Notes: generated from the letters alone by a model not told the origin. DNA of 64,000 nucleotides from Taudactylus pleione (GCA_031769625.1 JAUIMM010000113.1:17156001-17220000), one strand, 5' to 3'. Shown: positions 1-12,394, numbered from the stretch's first letter. Numbers and translations are program-made.

Positions 1-1142
1 TCAGGGAGGCCCGCACCACACATCCTGCACCCATATTATGTAAAACTTATATCTCCGAGGTCCCACATCAGGTCTCCCAGAGCTGCTGAAATGGCGGAAA
101 ATTGCAGCCGTGGCCATTTTTCCGGCATTTTGCACATGCACTGTGAGGTAATAGCCGAGAAAATGGCGTCCACGCCATTTGCCCAGTAAACTGCATATGT
201 GAAATAGACTTCGGGCACACTCTAATGTCCAGAGTCTATTGATTCTGCAGTGGCCGGCTGCCAAGGTGAGAGGAGGGGGACCCTGTTGGGGGATGCACAC
301 GGGCCCCCTCCTCTCTAAAGACTCCCCTGATATCATTGCATTGTATCATTTATGTCTGTTCTTTGTACAACCACACATCTTATAGTGAATGGATATTGCC
401 TTTTCCAATGAGCTTGTAAAATAATGGAGAATATGAAAATATATACACAGACACTCACAAATATTCTCAGATAGACGCTAGAAATGAGTATCTGTATTTC
501 TACCTGTAAATCAACCACATTGTTTTAATCCAAAACCAAATATCTATACAGGGTGGAATTTCTCAGTGGGACTGCTGGGTAAGCTGAATATGCAAATTAC
601 AGTATGTGCCATTTGCTGAACGGAAGGAGCCGCAGCATATGATCACAAAACATGATGTGCACTAGAGAATAGAAAAGGGCTGTAATTAGGAGTAAGCTCA
701 CTCCTCTGAAATATATTGTCATCTATTCGCTGGTTCAAGCAGTTCACTGGTTCATATTTATAATATAACAAATGTTCATTAATGAGACAGAGTAAAGGGC
801 ATTTTAAACACACAGAAAGACCACCAATGCAGCGTTTTGCTTATCAGCTTTAAAATATATGTAGCCCATGATGGTCATTACACAGACACAAGTCAATACA
901 CTGATATATGAGACATTATTTTTGAAAATATTTTTTCATTCTCATATTTAGACGCTGAGTGAGGGCACTACATACAGTGTATTTTATTTATTAACTTCTT
1001 CCTTTCGCTTTCTAATTTTATCCTTTATTTTCACTTTTTAATGTACATGTTGATATTAATATGTCTTTAATAAAAGTTATATTTTAAAGTTAGTACACCA
1101 CAATTGACATTTTTTTTTCTCTCCTTGTGTCTAGTTCTTGTA
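1..1142. other. Unassigned non-coding sequence at window edge
   Basis: The first ~330 bases are moderately GC-rich and look like the end of an interspersed repeat cut by the window edge. The rest is AT-rich and without recognisable features. Open frames here have no recognisable domain and low-complexity composition. Confidence 0.4.
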
Positions 1143-1350
1143 CATTCTAGCACCCTGCACTTGTCACAGCCCGTGCAGTTCCTCTTTCCTGCCAGGGGTG
1201 TCGCTCTATGCACTGGTGCTTCTAGCATACTCAGCTGATGCAACAAACTGATACAGACCAGAGTGTGCTAAAAGCATCAGAGCAGAGAGTGACACCCCAG
1301 GCAGGAAAGAGGAACTGTACAGGTTGTGACAGGTGCAGGGTGCTAGAATG
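1143..1350. repeat. Foldback MITE, about 208 bp
   Basis: The left arm starting CATTCTAGCACCCTGCA matches the reverse complement of the right arm ending at 1350. Pairing continues for about 90 bases per arm with a few mismatches (for example around TTCCTCTTTCCTGCC). A short unpaired centre lies near 1240-1260. No coding capacity. The superfamily cannot be assigned because no clear target duplication is visible. Confidence 0.8.
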
Positions 1351-3006
1351 AATGCTAATCTTTATCGTGCCTCTATTTCAGTAGAGAAGAACATTTTCAG
1401 CTGCACTTGCAGCGGTAAACCATTTAGCATGCACACAATGGTCACCAGTAATAGGACAGATCTAATATGTCCTTAATATTTACTTTCATTTAGGCCAAAA
1501 CATAAGCTACATTGAATAGTACTTTATGTAAAAAAAAAAAAAATAATTTATTGGAAGGATAGTCAGAAAGTGGTAGAAGGTTGGTGACTTTTGTTGCCTA
1601 TCTGCACACCCAATGTGTATCTTGGCTGATCATGCATCATCTGAGAACAGAGGGTAGACATGTGCCATGTGTGCTAGGTGGACTGTCACCAAGTTGTGTT
1701 GATTGTTAACTGTGCTTTTGTAAATTACTTCCAGGACTGCTGTAAAAAAGTGCATGCACACTGTTCATGGGAAATACTCTGGCAGCACAGCTGGAACTAT
1801 AGCTAGCTTTATTATCATTTCTACTACAACGCTAATTTTCTTTGTTATATAAAATTAGAGATGCACACAGACCTGTGTTTTGGTTTTGGTTCTCAATCAT
1901 TGTCATGTTTTAGTTTTGGTATTGGCAAAACCACCTTCAAGTGTTTTGGTTTTGGATTTCTTTCTTTAGAAAAACAGCTAAAATTATGTAATTGTGATAT
2001 GTTTTTGTTCCTACAGTAATATTAACATCAAAAACACAAATTTCCAGTCATTTCCAGTCAACTTTGTCCAACTCACAGCTCACAATATTTTTTTTACTCA
2101 TATTGGCCACGAGCTGACTGTCTTAACTAACAAAAGAGCAGTGACACAAACACATGGCATTTTAAAGAATATATGACATCTATGAAACATAGTGGCACTG
2201 CAGTTTTAGACAGGATGTCAGTTTAATAAACAATAAGTCCCTATAGAATTTTACATTAATCAAGAACTAATAGCCTAAAAGTTAAAGCCTAGTAGAAAAT
2301 ATAATATGTTACCAACATTCTTCTATAAATAGCAAATCACAGGTCTTAGGCCAGTAGAGGTGACTGTTGCTAAAGTAAAGTCTTGTAGAAAACTAGATCA
2401 CCATCAAATTTACTCTAAACACTAAATCACAGGCCCAAGGTCAGTACGTACAGGTGATTGGAGGTTGAGTATTTAGTGGAAGGTAAATCATTAATTTCTA
2501 TAAGGAACAGTAAAACTGAAACATGTAACATACTATTAAAAGCTAAGATTCCAAATGTGAATTTTCAAATGCAAACTGATTCCAAATAGCAAATCACAGA
2601 CCTCAGGCCACTATAGTTAAATTGAGATGGAGTAATAGTCTAGTAATCTTTACACCAATACAACAGAGTTGGTAGAGCCATCAAAGTGGTGCATTATGGA
2701 ATTATCCTTGGGCTCTCCTACCTGTATGTTGTATATTAAAAAGGCCATGCACAGTTTAACAAACTAAGCACTTCAGTGACAGGAGCTGCCACTTTTGTGC
2801 CTAAAGTGCTTGATGTGTTTGAGCCACCATAAAAGAAAACATGTTGGTGGTTTATCCTACATCACCCTCACTATATATTCAATTTATCTTCTTCAGCACC
2901 CTCATTACTGTTAATATAATCATCACACAATAATAACTCATCCCCACTGGAATCCAATGTTATTGTCTCTGTATTAGTGGCAAAGGTATTCCACATAGAA
3001 GTTTTA

Positions 3007-3555
3007 GGGGGTCATTCAGACCCACTCGCAAGCGGCAGTACGCTCGCAAGTGGGTCGATGTTCCCCACTGCGCATGCGCACGACGGAGGGAGCTCCGTCG
3101 TGCGCATGCGCGAGACCTGGACTGCGACAGCCAAGCTGTTGCTCTGGGTCTCGCACCAAAGGGGGCATGCTGTCGATGTTGATTGACAGCACACCCCCTT
3201 TGGTGGGCGTGCTGGGGGCATGCCTGCCAGATGGAGGTGTTCCCATGGGAACGCCTACCGTCTGAAGCCGGCCCCACTGACATCACTAGTGATGTCTGTG
3301 GGAGTGATTTTTGCTCTGATAGAGCCAAAATCACTCCAGGGCTTGTGGCAGCGAGACCCTACCGCAGGGTCTCCGTCGCAAGTCTGATGGTCACAATGGT
3401 CAAGACCATCGCAACCATCTTTTTGGATGCTCGTATATGCTGTGGGTGTTGACCCACAGCTATACGAGCATCCAGGAGGATGCTCCATTTTATGGACTAG
3501 GGCCCTGATTCAGAGCGAGCGCTCTGGTCAGAGCATCCGGCTCTGAATCAGGCCC
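3007..3555 (+). mobile_element. 549-bp serial-hairpin MITE, copy 1
   Basis: The ends are GGGGTCATTCAGAC and its imperfect complement ending ...GAATCAGGCCC. It is flanked by TTA on both sides (3004-3006, 3556-3558) and sits inside hAT copy A; comparison with hAT copy B shows the host sequence resuming right after it. A second copy lies at 57131-57630 in reverse, flanked by ACT. The interior is a run of adjacent inverted repeats, at about 3019-3056, 3069-3110, 3112-3152, 3154-3205, 3230-3262, 3275-3300, 3301-3337, 3353-3373, 3386-3410, 3425-3473 and 3499-3555. It is CpG-rich against an AT-rich background. The 3-bp duplication would fit PIF/Harbinger, but the superfamily is not proven. Confidence 0.85.
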
Positions 3556-3558
3556 TTA

Positions 3559-3790
3559 GTTAATTTTGATAAACATCAGTTTTTCCACATTTTTTGGAAG
3601 TAGCCTTCTATGCCATTTGGTCACAAGGTTCCTGGCTGTGTTAAACACTCTTTCCAAGTACACACTGGAGGGTGGACAGCTTAAGTACACCATAGTTAAT
3701 TTGTGCAAGGGGCTTCAAATTACCTTTTTTTCCTCCTGGTGTTCAAGGGACTGTGTAACATGCTTATTTGTACATTATAATTAAAGAAAT
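3559..3790 (-). pseudogene. hAT transposase C-terminal (dimerisation) remnant, copy A
   Basis: Read on the minus strand across frames, this segment aligns with the hAT dimerisation region of copy B (13987-14283). The serine-rich SSMYSERVFSAAG segment, the following NLVSERRRRLLP and the terminal KMMFIK are all recognisable in decayed form. In intact hAT transposases this domain mediates multimerisation and follows the RNase H-like catalytic fold. Frame changes and stops mean no protein can be made. The MITE at 3007-3555 lies just downstream of the coding end. Confidence 0.6.
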
Positions 3791-5265
3791 CCTCCACCAT
3801 TCTATTAATGCTTGCTTAATCAGATTAAGTCACTGCAGATATGTCAATATATGCGGGCATTTCTTTTAAGCCTGACCAAATGTCATAATGTTTCTCTCTG
3901 GTGCTTTATGTTGGCTCATTTTCATCAATAGGTATCTTGGAAAAGGTCAATTTTTTTACTGCCAGCAGCAATTGCAGGTTAGTTTTGTCCTTGTGTTCTT
4001 TTGCTACCATCTTACGGTTGGTGCTTTGTCCTTGTGTCCTTTTGCTGAACGATATTAATAATATATTCAGTTTGGATTATTTCCAGCCCTTGTGGTTGGG
4101 GAACTACTAAAAATCTATGATTTTACAAGTGCTTCTACTAAACTACTAAAAATCTATGATTTTACAAGTGCTGCTACTGTTGCACCTCAGCTACATTTGG
4201 CTGAATTTGGCTTTCAATATATGACTACCATCTCTCAGGATGCTTTGTATTCAATTATCACAGTTATTAGGTGGTTACATTGTTGCAGTCTAGGAACAAA
4301 CACATAAACAAATTTGTTCTGGCTGAAAGTTGTTTACACTAGTGCATATAGACATTGTGGACCTACATATATATTTGTTTACACATTTTCTATGTGTTAT
4401 GCATTTTTTACATGATGATAACATATGTGTCATATGGAAATTTTGATGTCTATATATCCACATATAGTTATTTTTTTATTGTTGCTTTGGTTGATATTTT
4501 TCATTTATGTATTAAATTCCAAGATTAAGTTACATTGATTGAGTTCATTTGTGGTTGCAGCGCTTGCCCACTGTTTTATACTTTTTTTGTTGTACTGAAG
4601 CAGGAGATGTTGTGTCATGTGCCATTTGTAAGGAGCTTTTTGCATCTATTAATATCTGTATCAGTTGGAAATAAATAATATGTAGTGATCCAATTGCAAG
4701 ATGTTCGAAACCCTTTGGTCAGACAACGTGAATAAATAATTTACTTACCGGAAATGGTTAGTTACATCCTTTCTAGCTTCTTTAGCTTCCTTTCCAGTAG
4801 TTTAGTTAAGGGTATGACCTGACTCAGGCTGGCAGTGTCTGAACTCACTTCAGATCTTACAATTTTAAATAGTTTTAGTAGCTTGCATAAAACTGAGAGT
4901 ATTTCCAGTGTGCTGCAGTAAGCTTGTAACATGTTCACCCTCTCTCTATCTCATGGCTTGATGGCTAAGATGTCAAGATGGCTTGTTGCTGTTCCTCTAG
5001 TCTCTGAGTTGCACCATGTTAATATCTCTGGCTTCAGTTGGTGGCAAGACAAATGGAACTTTTTTTTCAGATGCTGCAATGTTCTATATGTGGTCTCTAA
5101 ATGCTGCAAATGGCCAGAAATTTCAAAACATAATATGTGCTGAAATTCACCTAGCTGTACTGCTCGTACAATGTTACTTGTTTTATCAGAATTTATGGAT
5201 CCTGAGGAGAGTCTTAGCAGGGTAAGCCTTTTTTGTTATCATATCCCTGAGTTTTTCCAACATAT

Positions 5266-5881
5266 TTACACTGGTATGCTTTTTAGTGAAGCTGGTGATA
5301 CAGAGAGTAGCCTACCTGTGAATGTGCTGGTGTTGCGTGTTAGATACTGCTGCTGGGAATACACCCAGGCTGTCACAGTCATGTAATCTTTAGTTTGACC
5401 AGTGCTACTTGTCCACATATCTGTAGTCAAGTGGATAGTCAGTACAATGGCATTTTTAGGCAAAGAATAATTTTCTGTTAATGTCCTGATACAGGTGAGG
5501 AATTGCTGTTTTGGCAAAAATTTGGTAGCTTGGACACATGACCTTAATTTATTGGATAAAACCAGATGCATTAATGGCGTGTATTGGACGCAGATTTAAT
5601 GCTAATATAACTGTCATGTCTTCAGTAATCTGCTGTGCAATAGGATGATGGCTGTCATAATTGGTTCCTCTGATAAATGACTCTTTCATAGACAGTTGTT
5701 GTTTGAAACTACTAGCCTTCTTGTTCCCCTTCTGTGATGACGAGTCACCCCCAGCAGTATCAGCCCTACCACTCAAGGAATAAGGAGTAGGGTTGTCAGT
5801 TTGCCTTTGAAAATTGGATGCAGGTGTACAGTACCTCCGATCATTAATAAGGTGGTTTTTAGCAGTAACCTTTCCCTTCAT
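5266..5881 (-). pseudogene. hAT (ZBED-like) transposase N-terminal and early catalytic remnant, copy A
   Basis: Two overlapping minus-strand frames (5549-5881 and 5266-5571) give a continuous hAT-type protein broken by a frameshift. The upstream part has a polar SSSQKGNKKASSFKQQLSM stretch that matches the equivalent region of copy B (NITTFTKQLTLQQSLAM, 14776-15108). The downstream part has LTTDMWTSSTGQTKDYMTVT. In the hAT family the TTDxWTS block contains the first catalytic aspartate of the RNase H fold, and that aspartate is present here. The BED finger expected further upstream is not readable. No functional start is claimed. Confidence 0.7.
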
Positions 5882-6386
5882 AGTTAGATGTGATTTTTTT
5901 TCTTAAAGATTGTCAAATTGTTTTATATTTAGAATGCCCTTTCTTATATCTTCTTACCCCTTGACATTTTTTTAAAAGTAGATGTTGAAGAAGTACCATG
6001 TTTACCAGCACTAGTACTGGGTTGCACCTGATTTTCTATAAACTGATTCATGATTGATTTACACCAGGACAGGAGTAAAGCTAATTTTTATTGTTTTGGG
6101 GTGGAGCTTATTGATCCACAACACCAAGCAAGTAAAATAATATACACTACCTCTCAAACACATATGATCTGCCCTTGTCTTCTTTGTGGTGCAGCTCACT
6201 CAGACACAGCACAGTATTGTTTGGTTAGCTAAGCTTGCTTGGAGGAACTGTCACTGTGATTTGTGGGGAAATTATGTTTTGCCACATTTTGAGAACCGAA
6301 TATGGCAAGATGACCCAAGCCTGGACTTGCTTCTCGAAAACCCCAAATTCAGTTCTGTTTCTCCAAATCTGATCCACTCATGTCTA

Positions 6387-7145
6387 AAAATAATACAGTA
6401 TATCAATTTCAGTTTCCTAGTATGTTATTGTGACATCAATGAGTCTGAAATTAAGTCTAGTATTAAAGTTTTCGGAGACTAGTTATCCAATCATTACACA
6501 TATGTAATAATTGGATTGAAGGTTAGAACATTGTTATTCTGTTGTTGATTATGTAATTATAGAATGCAAATTAGAAGCACAAATCAAATGGCAGGCTGCT
6601 AGATCATTAGATGCATATTAATGTAACTACTCCAAATTTACTGAGTTTCTGTGCAGAAATTTAAAATTTGGATACACTGCGTCCACTTACAGTAAATTAT
6701 TGAAATGGCTTTGGTTTAATTTAATTGCGACCACACACAGCTTTAAAGAGCATTTTCTGTCACTGAAACCAACATAGTAGTGTCAGTTAGTGCCTGTGTC
6801 TTGAGGATTAAAGTATTTGGGTGTGTGTGTTTTCTTGATGGGTGGTTGTGGTGTATTATTGCATTACACCTACTGTATGTCTTGTCCTTTCTGTTCAACC
6901 ATCCAGCTGCATTCCAATCTCTTTCATCTCAGGCTTCTGTTGGTGAATAACAAACTGATGTCCCTTCAAAAGTTTAATAAAAGCATTGGCTGTAGTGTAC
7001 AGCTACTGCAGTGCAGCTGTAAAAACGTGTAGTTATGAGTATTGAAGTATATAGGCACCAGGCAAAATCATTCTGATGAAAGAAATTAATATAGTTTGTT
7101 TATAGGTATTTATTACTTCTTCCAGTTTTAAACCGCATACAGTGT
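6387..7145. other. Unassigned AT-rich sequence
   Basis: No gene or recognisable repeat was seen. A small palindrome (ATCCAATCATTACA and complement) lies at about 6487-6518. Confidence 0.4.
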
Positions 7146-7336
7146 GCCTCATTTATCAATGAGTTTTAGGATTCACAATGAGTGATAAAACTCATTCCGT
7201 ATGATAAATGGTGCTCCAACCAATTAGCTCCCAACTGTCATTTTTCAAACAGATGACAGTTAGGAACTGATTGGCTGAAGCACCATTATTATACACAATG
7301 AGTTTTATCACTCATTGTCAATTATAAATTAGGCCC
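7146..7336. repeat. Foldback MITE, about 190 bp
   Basis: CCTCATTTATCAATGAGTTT at the left pairs with the complement near 7300-7336. The arms continue through TGGTGCTCCAACCAATTAG and its complement AACTGATTGGCTGAAGCACC. The centre contains CTCCCAACTGTCATTTTTCA followed by AGATGACAGTTAGGA. The central CCCAACTGT.ATTTTTCAAAC.. motif also occurs in the foldback element at 52388-52589, so the two are probably related. Confidence 0.8.
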
Positions 7337-8269
7337 AGTATGGTTAGAAGCATATGGCAGTAGTATCACTTGTATAAAGAGTTAAAGCTGTCATGTTATG
7401 GACTTTTCACTCATTCTCTTTCTCTTCTTTGCATCTACAGAGCTTTGGTTTCACCAATGTACTCACATGCCTTAAATAGCTACTGTAGCATAACTTTACT
7501 CCAGTTAAGGCTAATTTGAGTTACTACTAATATTCATTGTTTTCTCTCATACACAGAACCCATGCTCACTACACTCGACTCACCAGCAGGACAGGTTAGG
7601 AGAATCCTGGGCTGTCTGAATACTCAGTCTTAACATTCCTAGCTCTCTGAATTATTACTGGTCTCCCCCTGCATTCCAGAACTTCCCCCTCAAAAATCAG
7701 ACATTGTTGAGCACCAGCAATGTTTACTCAAATACTGTAGGAACGATGAAGTCAATTTACTGTATAGGCCTGGTGGAATTTAAATTACTAGACTGAGTCA
7801 GAATATAATAAGGAGCAAGGGATAAAACATAAGGGATGTCCTCTTTTTATTTTCTGATTTGTTTAATTCTATTATAGTAAAGGGTTGAGTTTTGGAGCTG
7901 ATTTGATGATTTATAATAGTGATATGCTGGTTGGGTGGTATCTTTGGAAGTTACCACCCTCCCACCTGGTTATTGTGATTGTCGGCTTGGTATTCAGGAA
8001 AAAAGTAACAGTGGCTGTCTTGCTGTAAATCTTGAGGTGCTCCAATTCACAGGTTTAGTCTCATTCTACCTTACTGGTACACATGGCCAGTGGCTACAAT
8101 AGTCCCGGTAGGCCTTTTTATGGGTCATTGTGAGGAGAGTTTGGATATTTTAAATTGTCAGTGATGGGCTGGCAGTTGGTGCCCATCTAGGCATTGAGTT
8201 TCTGGCAATGGTCTGGCAATTGGCATTCTAAACCTTACTCAGCCCACCTTAAATGGAGCGGAATGTGAT
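7337..8269. other. Unassigned intergenic sequence
   Basis: No supported gene, RNA or repeat. Composition is AT-rich, with a slightly more mixed stretch from 7900. Confidence 0.4.
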
Positions 8270-8522
8270 AAAATACCGACAGTCAGGCTGCCAGCACTGG
8301 GGTTAGAGGGAAATTTAGGGTTAGGCACTAGGGGGAGGGTAAGGTTTAGGCTGTGGCAGGGAGGTTAGGTTTAGGCACTAGCGGGGAGATTAGGTTTAGG
8401 CATTGGGGAGGTTTAGGGTTAGAGGTAGGGAGAGGGGGAGGATTAGGATACTGACCTGTTGGGATGCTGGCATTGGGATTCTGACTGCCAGGATCCTGAG
8501 CACGGGATCCCCTACCCATCCC
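8270..8522. repeat. MITE with GGTTAGG-rich core, copy 1
   Basis: The flanks contain degenerate inverted words (ACCGACAGTCAGGCTGCCAGC at the left; GGGATTCTGACTGCCAGGATC at the right). The core is an imperfect tandem of about 30 bases built on GGTTAGGTTTAGGCACTAGG. The same organisation recurs at 9155-9456. The TTAGGG-like words come from this core repeat and do not indicate a telomere. Confidence 0.65.
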
Positions 8523-8863
8523 AGTGGAGCTATAGGTGTTTTCACAAACAAAACATTTAAGGTTTAAGATACAATGTTGGCAATAAATTAGGAAAACAAT
8601 AGCAGCAGGCACTTATTTGGATAGGGTGAAGCTATTAAAATAACTTCAAAGTAATTCAGGTCAGTGTAGTATTAAGTGTGTATTTGTACCTCCTCTATTG
8701 ATTTAAACTATGCACAAATTTGGATAGAATAGGAGGGAAGATGAAATGTACATTACTAAATTTGGACCTGATCCATGTTAGGAGCAAATCAAAATAAGGA
8801 CCAAAAAAGAAGCAATTAGCACTCTGGCAAAACTATGTTGTACAGCAGGTGGGCAGATCTAAA

Positions 8864-9043
8864 GGGGTATATTTACTAAAGTACAGGTTTTCAAAAGTGG
8901 AGTTGTTGCCCATAGCAACCAATCAGATTCTAGCTATAGTATTATCTTCTAGAAGGTGCTAGATAAATGATAAGTATAATCTGATTCGTTGCGATTGGCA
9001 ACAGCTCCACTTCTAAAAACATGCACTTTAGTAAATATACTCC
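8864..9043. repeat. Foldback MITE with GGGTATATTTACTAAA ends, copy 1
   Basis: GGGGTATATTTACTAAAGTA at the left pairs with TTTAGTAAATATACTCC at the right. The arms continue through AGTGGAGTTGTTGCCCATAG and its complement. A related copy lies at 43180-43340. Elements with these ends are, to my knowledge, common in amphibian genomes. Confidence 0.85.
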
Positions 9044-9154
9044 AAAATGTTCAGAGAGGGTAGGAACATGTCCTAGCTTAATTCTAAATGTCAGTGTACA
9101 AACAAAGCGGCCCAGTATTTATTCACTGCATGCAAAAGCTAACAATAATTTGGG

Positions 9155-9456
9155 GGTGCGGTCAATATCCTGACCTTGGGGATTCTGGTGCTTAGAATGC
9201 CAGCGCTGGAATCCCGACACTTGTCCGAGTATCGGCATCGGCATCCCGACCGATAATATCCCGAAGGTAAGTAGCAGGGTTGGGGGGAGGGTTAGCATTA
9301 GGTACTAGGGGGATGGTTATGGTTAGTCACTAAGGGTGGAGGGTTAGGTTTAGGGTGCGAGGAGGGGGAGATTAGGTGTAGGCACTAGGGGGAGGTTAGA
9401 GTCAGACACCAGGGAGGGAGAGTTAGAGTTAGGGTAAAATACATCCCGTATTTTCC
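9155..9456. repeat. MITE with GGTTAGG-rich core, copy 2
   Basis: Same family as 8270-8522. It has a left block with GAATCCCGACA and GGCATCCCGACCGATAATA, then an imperfect tandem built on GGGTTAGG.TTAGGCACTAGGG. The right end has CATCCCGTATTTTCC. Confidence 0.65.
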
Positions 9457-9557
9457 AGAAATGCAAAACAATAATAAATACATTTGCACTCCATGTATTG
9501 CAACAAGGGGCCTAAATCAGAGATGGATGCAATGGAAATATTTATGTGGATTGAGCA

Positions 9558-12390
9558 ATTGTATATTATTTATTTTATTTATTTATTAACAGTTTCTTAT
9601 ACAGCACAGCATACTCTGTTGCGCTTTACAATTGGAAACATTAAAAGAACAAATCTGAGTAATAACAGACAGATATATAGGTAGGAAGGCCCTGCTCGCA
9701 AGCTTACAATCTATAGGGAAATAGGCATTGATACACAAGAATAGGTGCTATATATTGCAATTTGGTCCAGCCAGAATGCAGATTTTCTTTGTGGGCTGCA
9801 TGATCCAGTCACACAGGAATGTCAGTTAAATGTCAGGAGGCAATGAAAGAAAGACAATGTGTGAGGTTATGTGTGGACTGTGAAAGGGGATGTACAGTAA
9901 TTAGACATGGAAGCTATGAAGGTTATGTGGGTGATTCTGGCATCTGATAAGCTTGCCTGAAGAGGTGAGTTTTCAGGGAATGCTTGAAGGATTGGAGACT
10001 GGAAGAAAGTGTTATTGTGCATGGTAAGGCATTCCATAGAGTGAGTGCAGCCTGAAGAAAGTCCTGTAACTATGAATGGGAGCAAGTAATGCATGGGGAT
10101 GAGAGACTCAGATCTTGTGCAGAGTGGAGAGGTCGGTTTGGGAGATATTTTGAGATGAGTGAAGAGATGTATGTTGGTGTGGTTTTGTTAATGGCCTTAT
10201 GTGTAAGTAAAAGTATTTTGTATTGAATACAGTAGAAAACCGTCAACCAATGGAGGGACTGACAGAGTGGGGCAGTAGACAATGAACGTTTGGCAAGGAA
10301 GATTAGCCTCGCAGCTGCATTCATAATGGATTGTAATGGCAACAGCCTGTTTTTGGGAAGACCAGTAAGGAGACTATTGCAATAGTCAATGCGGGAAAAA
10401 TAATGAGCACATGGATTACAGTTTTTGCAGTGTCTTGTGTGAGATATGGTTGAATTTTGGATATGTTTTTTAGATGTATGTAACATGATTTTGAGGCAGA
10501 TTGAACATGGGGAACAAAGGACAGTTCAGAGTCAAGGATGACACCTAGGCAGTGAGCTTGTGGGGCAGGGTGGATTGTCGAGTTATCAACAGTGATAGAG
10601 AGATCAGGAGATCAGGTTGGTAACTGTTATATGGCCAGTGAAAATATAATTAATTCTGTTTTAGAGATATTAATTTCAGGTGGCAAGATGACATCCAAGA
10701 TGAGATGGCAGAAAGACATTCAGTGACACAGACCAATACAGATGGTGATAAATCTGGAGAGGACAAGTATATCTAAGTATTATCCACATACAGATGGTAC
10801 TGAAATCCAAAAGAGAAGATTAGTTTGCTAAGAGAGGTGGTATAGATTGAGAATAGCAAAGGACCTAAGACAGAGACTTGTGGTACTCCAACTGATAAAG
10901 GTAGCGAAGAGGAGGCAGAGTCAGACAAATGAACAGTAAAAGAGCAATCAGATAGGTAGGAAAAGAAAAACCAAGAAAGAGCTGTGTCCTTAAGACCTAG
11001 GGATTGTAGTGTTTGAATGAGATGAGAGTGGTCAACAGTGTCTAAAGCAGCAGAGAGACCTAGAAGTATTAGGAGTAAGTAATGGCCTTTAGCCTAGGAA
11101 GTGACCAGATCATTTACTACCTTAGTCAGTGCTGTCTCTGTGGAGTGTTGGGGATGAAAACTGGACTGAAGTGGGTCCAATAAGTTGTGTGAGTTAAGAA
11201 AGTGTGTGAGGCAGGTGTAGACAAGTCTCTCAAGTAGCTTGGAGGGGCATGAAAGCTGGGAGATAGGATGATAATTTGAGAGAGTGATAGGGTCCAAATT
11301 TAGTTTTTTTTTCAGAATGGGAGTAATGACTGCATGCTTGAACTGTGATGGAAAGACGCCAGTAGAGAGAGAGAGAGAGATTACAGATTTTAGTTAGGGT
11401 TGGGATGAGCACAGCAGAAAGAGCTTCACCTACTTGTGAGGGTATAGGATCTAGAGGAGAGGTAATAGAGTAGGAGGATGAGAGGACTGTAGATACTTCA
11501 TCTTTGTTTGTGAGGTCAAATGAAGAGAATGTGCCAGAGGGTTCAGGTAGAGAATTGAGCAAGTCACTAGCTGAGGAAGAGCCCACCATTTGATTTCGGA
11601 GCTTATCAATCTTGTCCTTGAAATAGGAAGCAAGATCATGCTCACAGATAGTAGCAGGTGGGTTGAGTGAGGGAGGGGTAAGAAGCAGTTTAAATGTATT
11701 TAAAAGTTGCTTTGGGTTAGAGGCTTGAGCAGAGATAAGAGATTGGAAATATGTTTGTTTGGCAGCGTCCAGAGCAGTACGATAGAAGTTGTAGATAGTC
11801 TTATATGTGAGGAAGTCACACTGAGTAGAAGAGTTTCGCCACTGACGTGCTACTTTACGTGAGAGTTTTTGTAGATGCCATGTTAAGTTAGAATGCCACG
11901 GTTGACGTCTAAGTTTATGTGGTGTGTGATGGGTAGCTGGAGCTACTTCATCGAGGGCTTTTTCTAGAATCTGGTTTAGGTGTGATGCAGCAGTCTCAGG
12001 AGAAGTGAATGTAGAAATTGGTGAGAGTCATTGTTGTAGAGAGGTAGATGTTGTTGAAAGTTAATAGCATTAATATTTCTGTGGGTTTTAGGAGGTTTCG
12101 TTGATTCCAATGACATTACATGTCATTACATGATTCCAATGACATTACATGTCCAATGACATGTAATGGAGGTGAGTGTGCAGGTGATAAGGTTGTGATC
12201 TGAGAGAGGGAAAGAAGCATTAGTGAAATCAGAAACTGAGCATAGTCTGGTAAATACAAGATCAAGGCAGTGGCCCTCCTGATGGATGGAGGAGTCAGTC
12301 CATTGGGGAAGGCCAAGAGAGGAGGTTAAAGAGAGTAGTTTGGAGGCATGAGGAGATTGTGGACTGTCAATAGAGGCAGCGTGCTTGGAG
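9558..12390 (-). mobile_element. 5'-truncated LINE, L2/CR1-like, minus strand
   Basis: Read on the minus strand, the copy starts within the endonuclease domain and runs through reverse transcriptase. It ends in a 3' UTR with a TAAATAAATAA tail, seen as TTTATTTATTT near 9563-9587 on the plus strand. Its sequence is collinear with the plus-strand LINE at 21587-24178, including a CT-rich microsatellite at the same internal position (11370-11385 here, 22640-22665 there) and the same 3' UTR word AGCTTGCNAGCAGGGCC. Confidence 0.85.
10070..12330 (-). pseudogene. LINE ORF2 remnant (endonuclease C-terminus plus reverse transcriptase)
   Basis: Pieces in order on the minus strand: an endonuclease C-terminus with CLDLVFTRLCSVSDF and SDHNLI near 12170-12270; RT fingers with [20 protein letters not shown] and [14 protein letters not shown] at 11094-11297; the catalytic region near 10770-10785, where the expected Y-x-D-D reads YVDN; and the C-terminal block with RIDYCNSLLTGLP and NAAARLIF at 10070-10486. 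This order is typical of L2/CR1-clade ORF2 proteins, which nick target DNA and reverse-transcribe their RNA in place. The aspartate change and several frameshifts make it dead. Confidence 0.85.
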
Positions 12391-12394
12391 AGCT

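Larger units (their letters stand above)
1856..6386 (-). mobile_element. Decayed hAT transposon, copy A (BED/ZBED type)
   Basis: The left end (GAGATGCACACAGACC, then GTGTTTTGGTTTTGG) and right end (a degraded ...CTCATGTCT) match the ends of the other copies of this family in the window, notably 13185-17155. Between them the minus strand holds hAT transposase remnants: an N-terminal part at 5549-5881, a TTDMWTS block at 5266-5571, and the C-terminal dimerisation region near 3566-3790. The flanking 8-mers do not match well, so the insertion is old. It is interrupted by the MITE at 3007-3555. Many stops and frameshifts make it inactive. Confidence 0.75.

Noticed and set aside
1..336. 111-residue open frame at the window start
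   Set aside because: No domain; the frame runs off the edge and overlaps other frames in GC-rich repeat-like sequence.
8270..9456. TTAGGG-like repeats considered as an interstitial telomere
   Set aside because: The word is part of a longer MITE repeat and exact consecutive TTAGGG units are absent.
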